Source: Medicago truncatula (lineage: Eukaryota; Streptophyta; Magnoliopsida; Fabales; Fabaceae). From it: a DNA stretch of 64,000 bases. The stretch lies in assembly GCF_003473485.1 (NCBI RefSeq), contig NC_053046.1, forward strand, positions 34,735,332 to 34,799,331, read 5' to 3'. The notes below the pieces were generated by a model. It did no database searches. It had not been told where the DNA came from and saw nothing but the letters and a program-made list of their open reading frames with translations. This document shows, one piece after another, positions 1 through 10,600 of this stretch. Every line of letters starts with the position of its first letter. Within the stretch, counting starts at the first letter, position 1. The position numbers and the translations under genes are program-made.

Positions 1-1
1 G

Positions 2-211
2 CGGGGAGGCGGTGAGGGAAGTTTGTTGGAGCGGCAGCGAAAGGAGAGAAGGCTCTTGGTCTTACTTGTCTTTTTCATAGTAATATATTTGATGATTATA
101 ATCAATGTCCATGGCAGTCACAAAAGACCATATCAATGTAGAAACTCCCATTTAATCAATGAATCAGCTGCAGAAACCTTAGTCGGGGAGGATGCAGAAG
201 TAGATGACTGA
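2..211 (+). CDS. Unrecognised open reading frame entering from the left edge
   Basis: An open frame runs from the first bases of the window to a TGA at 209-211. It encodes a basic stretch (ERQRKERR), a hydrophobic segment of about 18 residues that could be one membrane helix, and an acidic tail ending GEDAEVDD. The 5' part lies outside the window, so this could be the last exon of a gene or a chance frame. I recognise no family. The sequence that follows looks like retroelement DNA, which lowers the chance of a real gene. Confidence 0.2.
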   Translation, partial: RGGGEGSLLERQRKERRLLVLLVFFIVIYLMIIINVHGSHKRPYQCRNSHLINESAAETLVGEDAEVDD

Positions 212-324
212 AAATGAGATGCACCTTTAACCATTTAATCACAGCCCTTGAATTTATTTCTGTCACGTGTCACTCATATATGCACTGAATAGGGGTAAAT
301 GGAGCAGGCGTAAATGGAGCAAAG

Positions 325-410
325 ATGGACTCGGGTGTCCGGAGTTCGAACCCCGGCCCCTGTATATAATATGCAATATTTCTACCAACTGAGCTAAGTT
401 CACGGGGATG
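325..410 (-). repeat. tRNA-derived SINE-like sequence
   Basis: Read on the minus strand this has a good pol III A box (TTAGCTCAGTTGGT) and, about 35 bases further on, a B box (GGGTTCGAACTCC). That is the layout of a tRNA head without a proper anticodon arm or acceptor pairing. Such tRNA-derived SINE heads are common in legume genomes. A decayed relative lies at 63330-63405. I cannot define the tail or target-site duplication. Confidence 0.6.
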
Positions 411-559
411 TCTGATAAGTGCTTAAAAGTAACATATTTCATGTGTTAACTTAGGCAAATTAGTGACTTGTTTTGCAAGTTATCTAAGGAAAAGTTACCA
501 TTTGAGTGTATTTTTACCATTTATGCTTTACATGCCTGATTCTACCCAATTTATGCAGG

Positions 560-950
560 AAACGACAAGCAAGGACCAAGAAAGAACCTCCTGAACCAAG
601 AGATGGTCGCTTAAGCGACCTCTTGTTCGCTTAAGCGGACCAGATCCAGAGAGCATCAAGATCTTCGCTTTTCCAGACGCTTGCAGCACGCTTATGAAGA
701 AAAGAGCTGCACGCTTAAGCGACATGTGGCACGCTTAAGCGAAGTTTGTCCAGTGAGTAACAGATTTGCACGCTTTCAGCTCGCTTCTCACACGCTTAAG
801 CGAAGTTCATCAGATTCATATGGATAAGGCACACGTGGCAACTCCCAATTGGCCAAAGGAAGATATTGTGGTAGCTCGCTTAAGCGACCTTAGCACGCTT
901 AAGCGTGCTGGCACGAATTCTGCCAATTTAAATAGTTTTTCCTTCTCTTT
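560..950. repeat. Cluster of CGCTTAAGCG palindromes
   Basis: Seven exact copies of the 10-base palindrome CGCTTAAGCG occur within about 300 bases (near 608, 628, 712, 731, 793, 877 and 896), mostly preceded by CA or T. Between them the sequence is unrelated. No reading frame of note crosses the region. It is probably part of an LTR retrotransposon's untranslated or LTR region, but no LTR end or coding domain is visible to prove this. Confidence 0.55.
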
Positions 951-2132
951 CTAAATTAATATATTACATTTTTATTGATATTTTCTGGTTTTTAGAGAGA
1001 GACTAGGGCTTTTCTAGAGAGAGAAACACAAAGCAAGGTAGTTAGGAGTAGATTCAAGCCAAGATTTGTTGAGACATCATGGATCTTGTCATGGAATCTT
1101 CACCCTTTCTTCATCCTTTGCAAAGCTATCATAGACATATGTAGCTACATCTCCTCTTGTAGTTTTGAGGTACTCAAACAAGCTATTATGTAATCTTTTG
1201 ATCTTTTAATATATGGTTCTAGCAATTTATTCAATATTGTTGTTATTCTTGCTTTTATTGTTTTATTGAGATTCAAAATGATATGGACACATACTTTTGA
1301 ATCTAGAAATAGAATAACAATCTATCTTAAGTTATCACTCTAGACATGGATGTTAATATTTGATAATCACTTTTAATCTAGAACTTAATGCTTTTGGGTA
1401 ATTTAATCGGTTGGGAAATCGACGATTAAACTACCCAATCGACTTTGTGATCGTTTAAATGTTTGGGAAATCGATGTTTAAACGATCCCTTAGAAATAAC
1501 GATATCATTTGGACACGAATGATATTGTCGAGTGATTGTGATAATATAGTTTAAAAAGCTAGAATCCGTTAATCGATCGAGAGATTGCAGCAGTTACGCT
1601 TGATTGATGTCTCTGACCGCAAGCGGAATAGCCCTATCTCTTATCGTTTTACTTTTATGTCGATTAGGAAAATAGTTTTACACAAACAAACAATTTATAC
1701 CCAAACACTTAACGTGACAAATATTGTGAAAATGCTTATGAAATACGCAACTCTTTGTGGACACGATCCTATTATACTTACGTGTAAATAGTTTTATGAG
1801 AGGTAAAAATCCTTCATCAATGTCTAGAATGATTGGTTTATCCTTAAAATAATGTCTGTAGATTTATTATATTTAACACTATTATATAAATGCTAATTAC
1901 CATTTGTCCAAAAAAATAATCAATGTTAATCATTAACAAATTTTACAAACATATATCTTAACCCAACAACACATGGATGATTAAAGCTAGTAAGAAATAG
2001 GAAAAAATTTAGTTTAAAATTGAACACATTGAAAGACCACATCCATTTTCCTTTATGAATGAAGAGATAATTCCAATCTTAATATTCTTTAACGATCCAT
2101 GTACATATGTTGTCAAAAAACATATCAATAAA
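951..2132. other. Non-coding, probable degraded retroelement sequence
   Basis: AT-rich sequence without a credible reading frame. At about 1395-1490 there are short internal repeats (a GGGAAATCGA motif twice, each next to TTAAAC-type words). A block around 1590-1640 (GACCGCAAGCGGAATAG) has the look of legume LTR-element DNA. I see no LTR boundary, primer-binding site or pol domain, so the family is unassigned. Confidence 0.3.
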
Positions 2133-2141
2133 TCTTACAAT

Positions 2142-2187
2142 GGATTTCGCCCAATTTTGGCGTCTTCCTCCCTTTCCAGCGAAATCC
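2142..2187. repeat. 9-base perfect inverted repeat near the putative Helitron 5' end
   Basis: GGATTTCGC (2142-2150) is exactly mirrored by GCGAAATCC (2179-2187) with a 28-base spacer. It lies about 10 bases inside the proposed TC terminus and could form a stem-loop. Canonical plant Helitrons have a defined hairpin only at the 3' end, so a role here is speculative. Confidence 0.5.
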
Positions 2188-2574
2188 GCCCTTCTCCGCG
2201 TTTGGCGCTGAACTCTGTCAGTTTTCTGGTTTCTGTGGATTTGTAGCTGTGTTCCGCCTCAGCTATGATTTTTGGATTTTTGTGGGGTTTGCAGGGCTCG
2301 TCGCCGTTTGGGTACAGGTTTGGTCAGGTTTTCTGTAAAGGCGTTGTCCTTTTGTTCAGAGTTTTCAAAAATATCACACATTCGTCGGATTACAGCATTT
2401 TCCCCCTCTTTTCATTTCTTCAAAAGTTTAATTTCATTTTTTCATTATTAATTTCATTCTCAAAACAATTGAATTGTTCTGTCGCTCACTTGCTACAAAT
2501 ACCCCCTTTTGTGTTTCGTTTTTCACATTCCAAACCACCACCAAATTTTTTTGTTGCTTTCAGAAATTTTGCTG

Positions 2575-5337
2575 ATGGAGAAGCTTTTTCATTCCGTGTC
2601 TGAGATTGCCCTCGGTGAGGATGGATGGAAAATCAAGGTTCGTGTTTTGAGGCTTTGGGAGGTGCCCTCTTTTCTCAAGCCAGATCAGACAAACTCCCTT
2701 GAGATGGTTCTTATCGATGAGATGGTTCGTTGCTCTTTTTGCAGACCCATCTGTATTGAATAATTTTTTTTACATTTCTTCTTCTATTGATGTTATGTTC
2801 CATTGTTTTGCTTCTTTAATTTCGCAGGGTACCAAGATCCATGCCAGTGTGAGGAAGCAACTTTTTTATGTTTTCCAAAGCAAGTTGAGCGAGGGAAAGG
2901 TCTATGAGATGTCCTGTTTCTCTGTTGCTCCAAGTGTTGGTTCTTATCGCACCACCCTACACCCATACAAGATTGTTTTCCAGATGACAACCAAGGTTCA
3001 AGCTTGTGAGGGTGCTTCTATTCCTTCGTTGGGAATTTCTCTCTGTAAGATTGCTGATGTCTGCCAGCACACTTCCGATCATGACTACTTAGTTGGTAAT
3101 TAATCTGTGTTTGCATCTGTTTGTTTATGAAGTTATTTATACCCCTTTTTTTCCGGTTGTGATTGGTCTATTTCCATGTTATTTTGTAGATGTTCTTGGT
3201 TTTATGACTGGAATCTCTGTTGAGAGAGAGTATGTAAGGGATGGTAAGGTCACCAAGATGGTTATTTTTGAGATTACTGATGCAAGGTGATCCATGTTTC
3301 CATTTTTGTTTGACAAAAAAAAAACCACCTTTCATGTATTTGTTCTTCTTAACTCATATCTTCTAACCATAACCTCATATTTTCTCATTTGTGATTGTTA
3401 GTGGTAAGTGTGAGTGTGCCCTTTTTGGCCAATACGTTGACACTTTGAACAAACTAATGGGTAAGTCTGGTGGTGGGATGCCTATAATCTTGGTGCAGTT
3501 TGCCAAGGTCAAGATATTCAGAGGTATTTTAGCGGTTGATCCAGCTGTCTTTTAGTTGTTTTTAATTTACTGTTTGAATGTTTATGTTTGTGTCTAATTT
3601 GGTGTTGGTCATTGATTTTTTTACCCCAGACAAGGCATCCCTTCAGAATGTAATGAACACCACTCGGATTTTGATAAATCCTCCCATAGAGCAGGCTGAC
3701 CAGATCAGGAAGAGGTTGTTTTTCCTATTTCTCATTTATGTTTTCTTAATTAAAACATCCTTTTTTTGTGTGTTGTTGATCGCTTATGTTTATTGTTTCT
3801 ATGTTTCTATTCTGTAGATTCTTTGGTTCTGTTGCATGCTTCGCATTGTTTTGATTGAGTTTCTCATTGTCTTGAATCTATTCATTTTTTGTATCATATT
3901 TTTTCCCAGTGTTACTTTTGGTAGTATGGATGTCTCATCTGTTCCCAGGATTGGGGCACGTTCAAAGGTATCCCTTGAGGAGGACTTTCTTCGTACCTTC
4001 CCCAAAAAGACTCTTGAACAATTGCACTCAACCTTTGAGGATGGAGTGTTTGTTGTTTATGCTACAATTGGTGGGCTGGTTGACCATGAAGATTGGTGGT
4101 ATCCAGCCTGTAAATGCCATAGGAGTGTGTCTGCTGATTCTGGTGCGTTTTACTGTAAGGGGTGTGCCAAGCATGTTTTTCAGATGGTCCCAAGGTATTG
4201 TTTTTGTTGGAATGTTTTCCTTTATCTATATTTTTTACCCAATATGAAATTATCTGCATTCATTCAGTGTTTTTGAGTTGTCTTTGTTCAGGTTCAGGGT
4301 TAAGGTTAATGTCAGCGACGCAACCAATGTTGGTGTTTTTGTTGTCTTCGACGGTGATATGCAGAATTTGCTCAACACACCCTGCAGTAGCCTTGTGTCT
4401 GTTGCAAAGGTACATGTTGATGTTGAGTCCTCTTCCCTTCCACTAATATTATTTTAACGCACTGCCCATTTAGTTTCTGTTTTGAAGTGCTGCAATTTAT
4501 TTCTTTTGAAAATATTGTTTTTTTGAAGGCTGAAAATGCTGGACATTATCCACCTGAGTTTGAAAAGTTGAAAGGTAAGAAGATGTTGTTCAAGGTTGAG
4601 AAGTGTACTTCTTCAAGCATTTTCTTTGACGGTTCCTTTAGGGTGAAGAGGGTTTGTGATGATCCTGCTATAATTCAGTCGTTCCATTTTGTTGGTGGTC
4701 AATGTACTCCGTCAAAGGTTTGGTTACCCTTCTCCTTTGTTTACTTTAGGATGTAATTAGGATGTGATATATGAGAAAGCTTGGTTATTTTTGATTATTT
4801 ATTTACTCCAATTTTGATCTTCTGTCTTTAGTCGGTTGTCAAGTCCTTTGCTGTTGTAACCCCTCCTGCCGTGCCTCATTGATGGAGACGAGTCTGGTTC
4901 GTCTGATGTGTTTGTCTCCGACCTGATTGTCACCCCAGCCAGTGTGATGTCTGACTCTTCTAAGGTGGTTTTCATTCACCATCATCCTTTCTTTTATATG
5001 CTACTCTAATGGAGGATGTCCGTTTCGTTGGTTCTTATTTTCATTTTATGTGGCTTATTTAATTTAATTTAATGTCTTTAAACCTTATATTTGGTAGGAA
5101 TTTACTGCTGATCTCCCAAAGGATGTCTACCATCTCGATGATGAAGATGTCGTCGTTCGTTCGTTTGTCCATGCCGCCTTTGGTGAAGGTTGTTCCAGGG
5201 CAGTTGCTTCTGCTGGTGAATCGGATATGCGTTCCACCTCTGTTGGTGTGAAGAGGAAACTAGAGGGTACCTTTGTTGAGATTGATTCTGATGATGAGCC
5301 ATTGTCTTTGAGATATGGCAAGTTGAAGCAAGGTTGA
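2575..5337 (+). pseudogene. Helitron-encoded RPA70-like single-strand DNA-binding protein, one frameshift
   Basis: Ten exons with GT-AG introns: 2575-2724, 2828-3095, 3190-3286, 3402-3523, 3630-3714, 3910-4194, 4292-4409, 4529-4717, 4832-4964, 5098-5337. The product starts MEKLFHSVSEIA and follows RPA large-subunit order: N-terminal OB-fold (DUF223-like), a second OB-fold, then a DBD-C domain with a zinc ribbon (C308, C310, C323, C326 in WWYPACKCH...YCKGC). RPA binds single-stranded DNA; in a Helitron it would coat the displaced strand during rolling-circle replication. All phases agree through exon 8. Exon 9 is 133 nt, one base over a multiple of three: the frame ends at a TGA (4880-4882, about 454 aa), while the next frame continues through exon 9 into exon 10 and would give about 562 aa. 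The simplest reading is a single-base insertion around 4858-4880 that removes the acidic C-terminal tail but leaves all OB-folds. A sequencing error is possible. Confidence 0.8.
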
Positions 5338-7632
5338 GCTCTTGATTGACCACCTGCACCTTCTGAACAATATAAATCTAATGTTTTGTAATAATTGGGT
5401 TCTTCCACCCACTGGACAAGTTTGTTTTATCATCCTGCTTTTGTTTGTGCATGTTGGCTCTCTTATGTAAGATACTTGCTATTTGCTATGCATGGGTTTA
5501 GATCCTAGGTTTCATGTTCCTTTGCCCTGTGTTTCTTCTGTTGGAATTAATATATCCATCTCTTGTGGATTACTATCTTTATTGATTATTATATAAAATC
5601 TCATGTAAGACTCTTGCATCATTTTTGTTGTATCCCTCCATCTTGCAGTTATTAATTCCTCCGATTCTGTTTTTGTTATCTAAGGTTGATTTGTATCGTT
5701 CCGAAAATTATAATTATTGTATTTGTAAATCGCAATCGTAAAAGTAAAAATTGCATTAAAGTGGTTGTATAGTAGGAAAATTATGCGGAAAACTTTTTGA
5801 CCATGCAAAGTCACTCTCCCTCTCTTGCATTGCCGAAAATCTTGGGTACGCAGGTCATCACCTCACCAACGGTTTTCCATTGCTGATTCGTCACATTCTA
5901 TTGTTTTAGTGCATAACATTGTCTTAATACGCAACGTTGGCTAAAAAAAATTGGAGAAAAAATTATTTGTTAATTTATCTAGCATGCAAAATGTATGAGT
6001 CTCATGGAGAGAGAGATAGAGAGAGAGATTCATGTAGAGAGTATGCATATGTTAAAACAACATTGATTAATTTGGACTGAAAGCAAGACTTTAAATACTG
6101 CCCTTGGGAAAGGAAAGGGGGTTCGGGAGAAAGAATAAAAGGGTGCGAATAGCGAATTTCCTTTTATTTTTGTTTAAGTATGTGGCTCTTGAAGCCATTA
6201 GCTGTCTGGTCCTTTTGTTGGGTTTTTTCCTGATCCGTGGTTCATCAACCCGTATTTGTTTATTCTTATTTTGCACAGGACATTTCATCCAAATTTCAGT
6301 TTTCTTCTTTTCTTTTTGCTGCTGGAGTGGTGATCCAGTCCATTTTCATTGCACTGTTGTGGCTGGATTCTCTTCCCATTCCGCGTGCAGGTTTCAATCC
6401 CATGTTAGCTAACTTTGACAATTACCTGCGACCTGGTTTGTGATATCTATTAACCCCCTTTTTTTTTAGGCATTCGAGTTTGTAATTTGCACTCATTTTT
6501 ATTATGCATTCTCACCTAATGATTTGTACTGTTGGCTTCAATTTATCGTGTGCTTTTGTTCCACCCACCATGCCGCCTGAGTTTTACATTGTTTTTGCAT
6601 TCAGCGCGCCCTCAACAATGCCTTTGTTTCGTTGTTGTTCTTTCCTTTTGTCTGAAATTATGCCGTTCAGTTATTTTGTTTTTATGTTTCTGAATATTTA
6701 TCTCCTGATTTTCGTATTTTATGGTATTGTATCAAAAGAATATTGGTTATTGATTTGTTTGGCTTGGTTTGTGGGTTTTAATCATATCTAATTGGATAAC
6801 CCCATTATGAATCCATTTTATTTTTCATCATTTATGAGTTACTTTAATTTCAATCTTCTTATTTTGTTCATTGTTTTCAATCTACATTTCAATAAAATTT
6901 GTGTGTTTGATCGCTTAAAAATTTGTATTTGTATTTTGCACACTGGTGGTGGATGGCACACATGGTGTAGCATTCTTCTTTTGATTATGGTTTTGAATTA
7001 TAATGTATCATTTATTTGTATTATTGTTGTGTTTATGCAGTTAGTTGTTAAGCTCTCCAGTTGTTTTCTCATATTATTTATACCATTTGGTGGCATTTTG
7101 GTTATTATTATGAATTTAAGGGTTCGATTTGTTGTTGTTTACTTTTCCAATCTCTGCTGTACTATTCTGCAGAATTTGGATTTTGTGACATAGGAAATCC
7201 ATTCATTTAATGCTTCTTATTTTGTGTAAGTTATTCTCTTCCTGCCGGCTGCACTCTGCCTCCTCTTCTTTTTTCATATGTCCATCGGTTGTATTTTTGC
7301 TCAGTTAGTCAGAAATTTGTGTGGCTGCATATAGTTGTGTCATTGTCCTTTATATGGTATAGAGTATAGAATAATCTGTGTTCTATTTTAGTTGGTACTG
7401 GGTAATCTACTTTGCCTTTTTATCTATGTTCTGCATGTGAGACAAAATGTACTTCCCTTTTTACCTTTACAGCTAATTCATTTTTTTCCCAATGTGGCTA
7501 TTGTTGCTCACGTGTTTATATCCCAAGTTCAAATATTTTTTTTCCCTTTTTCCCTCCATGGTCTATTATTTTTACTACTTATAGGCATTCTTTGGTCCTT
7601 ATGTTTTGCTACTTCTTTGCTGCTGTCCAAAT
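5338..7632 (+). other. Helitron spacer between RPA and Rep/helicase genes
   Basis: T-rich + strand with no conserved coding potential. A (GA)n-rich patch lies at 6006-6030. A TATA-like TTTAAATA at about 6091 sits upstream of the transposase and could belong to its promoter, with a long leader (possibly intron-bearing) to the ATG at 7633. The frames found between 6100 and 7600 are hydrophobic, T-rich artefacts without family resemblance. Confidence 0.5.
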
Positions 7633-10600
7633 ATGTCTAGGTTGTCTGATATTGTTGGCTTGGATGAATTTATAGGTCAAAATCCTATTATTAGCTTTGC
7701 TGAATTTCTTTCTTCCATGGATGATGGATTGTTTATTGTTGTTGCTTGCTATTTTAGCGTTGATGAGGGTGTCGATAAATGGATTGATCTCCATTCATCC
7801 ACACCGGAGCCTAGGTTGACTGCAAACTTTGTTTTTATTATATTATTTTTGGTTTTTCATTATTTTTATTATGTTTCCTTTTTATTGGATATTGGATTGT
7901 CATATTATTAAATGTTTGCCTTTTTTTATTTATTTTACTTATGTCAACAATAGGTTTAGGCTTAGTTTGAATGTTGGTGATTTTGATAATGAGGCATCCT
8001 TCATTATGCGTGATGATGTTGTTAGGCAGCTTGCACCTTCCACCTACAAGTTATTGGTTGATACGGTGATTATTTTGTCTTACTTCTTGGTTTTTTCTTT
8101 GTTTTTATCTAACATCTGATCATGCATGTTTAATCTCCATTGTAGCCCGAAGCTTCTTCTCTGTATCCAGTTGAGCTTGATTTGTTATTTGCTGAACCTA
8201 TGATTTTTGAGGTTTTGAAAAAACCAAATGGATCTCCTTCTGGTCCTGTTAGCTATGACGTCCTTCGTTTGTTTACCCATGACCGCTTGCTGGATGTGTT
8301 CTATGGTCCCAAAAACTATAGCCCTGTTTTTATTATTCAGGTGTTCCATCGTCCTTTTCATTTCCTGGATTATTTGTGTCATTTTACCTGCTGTGTTGTT
8401 TACATTTTTTATTCTTATGATTTCTACTCAGTACAAGCATTTTTGTTGCGTTGATTGCAATGTGATGATGGAACTTCGCGAGCGCTCACGTAGGGACTCT
8501 TCTACTTTGTCCCATGATGTTTCAATGTGTTGTATGAAGGGAAAGATAACTTTGCCTTATATGATTGAACCTCCTCCCTTGCTCCGTCAACTTTTCAATG
8601 GTCTTCATCCTAGGAGTGGACACTTTTTGGCAAATATTCGATCGTATAACAATTTGTTCTCTTTTACCTCGATGGGTGGAAAGATCGAAACCGAAATTAA
8701 CCGTGGTCAGGGTCCTCCTCACTTCGTTATTTCCGGGCAGAATTATCATCGCATTGGTTGTTTGCTCCCCGCTGATGGAGAGAGGCCAAAGTTTTGTCAG
8801 CTTTATATTTATGACACTGAAAATGAGCTTGCTAATCGGATGGCGCATTTCAGGTAAGAACGACAAATAATTATACCTGGCCGTTGAAAATTATTTATGA
8901 ATTTCAATTTTCTTGGTTGTTGTCTTGGTTACTTTTGAATGTTGATGTACATTGTCCTTCTGTAGTGGTCGTTCTGATGAAAGCAATCTCGATTCCTCTC
9001 TGATTGAAGAATTGCTATCTTTGATGGATGAGCATAATAAGTTGGTTAAGAGTTTTAGGATGGTCCGTGACTTTTGTGTGCAGAATGATAACGTTCCTGT
9101 TCGTTTGAGGTTGTTTAGGAATAGAAATTTTGATGCTAGAACCTACAACGTACCTGATGTTGATGAAATCGCTGCATTGATAGTTGGGGACTTTGAAGAT
9201 TCTGAAGATGGCAGGGATATTGTTGTGAAGGAGAAAGGTGGTTTTCTCCAACGTATTCATGAAACTCACAGCAAGTACATTCCTCTTCAGTATCCATTGC
9301 TCTTCCCGTTTGGCGAGGATCAGTACCAAGAACATATTGAACGCAACGAGTTGACCTCTACTGGATCTGTTAAGAAAAGAATTCGTATCAGTGTTCGTGA
9401 GTTTGTTGCCTATCGTTTACAGGAGAGGACTATTGAAGACTCTGTTTTATTTTCCGGCAAGCGGCTTTTCCAGCAATTTATTGTTGATATGTATTCTATG
9501 ATTGAGTCGCAACGACTGTCTTGGGTTAGGCAAAACCAAAGTAAGATACGATCAGGTTTCCTGAAGGGTCTTGAGGAGGCGGTTGGTCGCGGTGATATTG
9601 ATGCATCTTCAATTGGCTCTAGGGTTGTTCTTCCTGCGTCATTCACCGGTGGTCGCAGATATATGTTCAACAACTATCAGGACGCACAGGCTCTGTGCAA
9701 GAGATATGGATACCCAGATCTGTTCCTGACCATCACCTGCAATCCAAAATGGGAAGAGATACAACGCCATTTATCAAGATCTGGCAACTACGCATCTTAT
9801 AGACCTGATATATGTTGTAGGGTGTTTCACCTTAAGCTGCAGGAGATGATGGCTGATTTTCGAAAGGGCCAGTATTTTGGAAAGGTTATGGCAAGTAAGA
9901 TGAATTTCATGATTATTTCGTATTATGCCTTTTGCCGTTAAAATTTGTTCTATTGGTATATGTTTCTTGTCCTTACAGATTATTATATATGGTTTTTGTA
10001 ATGTGGATCTTTCTTCTTTGTTAGGCGTATACACAATTGAATTCCAAAAACGCGGGTTGCCTCATGCACATATTCTTTTATGGCTCGACAAAAAGGACAA
10101 GCTTGATTCCATTTCCTCCATTGATTCCGTCATCAGTGCTAAGTTACCTGATCATAGATTGTATCCGAAGTTATATGCTGCTGTCACTGGCTTCATGGTC
10201 CATGGCCCCTGTGGTTTTGCGAGACCTTACTCGCCGTGCATGAAGGATCGTCGCTGTTCTAAATTTTACCCAAAAAAGTTCGTTTCAAGGACCTCCTTTG
10301 ATGAGAGTGGCTATCCTATTTATAGGCGTCGTGATCTTGGTATTGTTGTAATGAAGAAGGATGTTCAACTGGATAATCGCAGTGTTGTTCCGTACAATCC
10401 TACCTTGATTATGAAGTACCAGGCACATGTGAACATTGAATTATGTAATAGATCAAATTGCATAAAATATCTGTTCAAGTATATCACCAAGGGTGTTGAT
10501 CGTGTCACTGCTTCTGTCGAGACTGGTGGTCAAGGTGATGTAGATGAAATCCAGCAATACTACGATTGTAGGTATTTATCCCCGTGTGAGTCCATATGGA

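Noticed and set aside
6104-7640. Several long hydrophobic + strand frames between the RPA and transposase genes
   Set aside because: Rich in Phe/Leu/Ile because of T-rich DNA, no domain, no splice pattern linking them to exons on either side.
8522-8866. Minus-strand frames opposite the transposase exons (also 9015-9335, 12292-12594)
   Set aside because: Mirror frames of a well-supported + strand gene, with no domain of their own.
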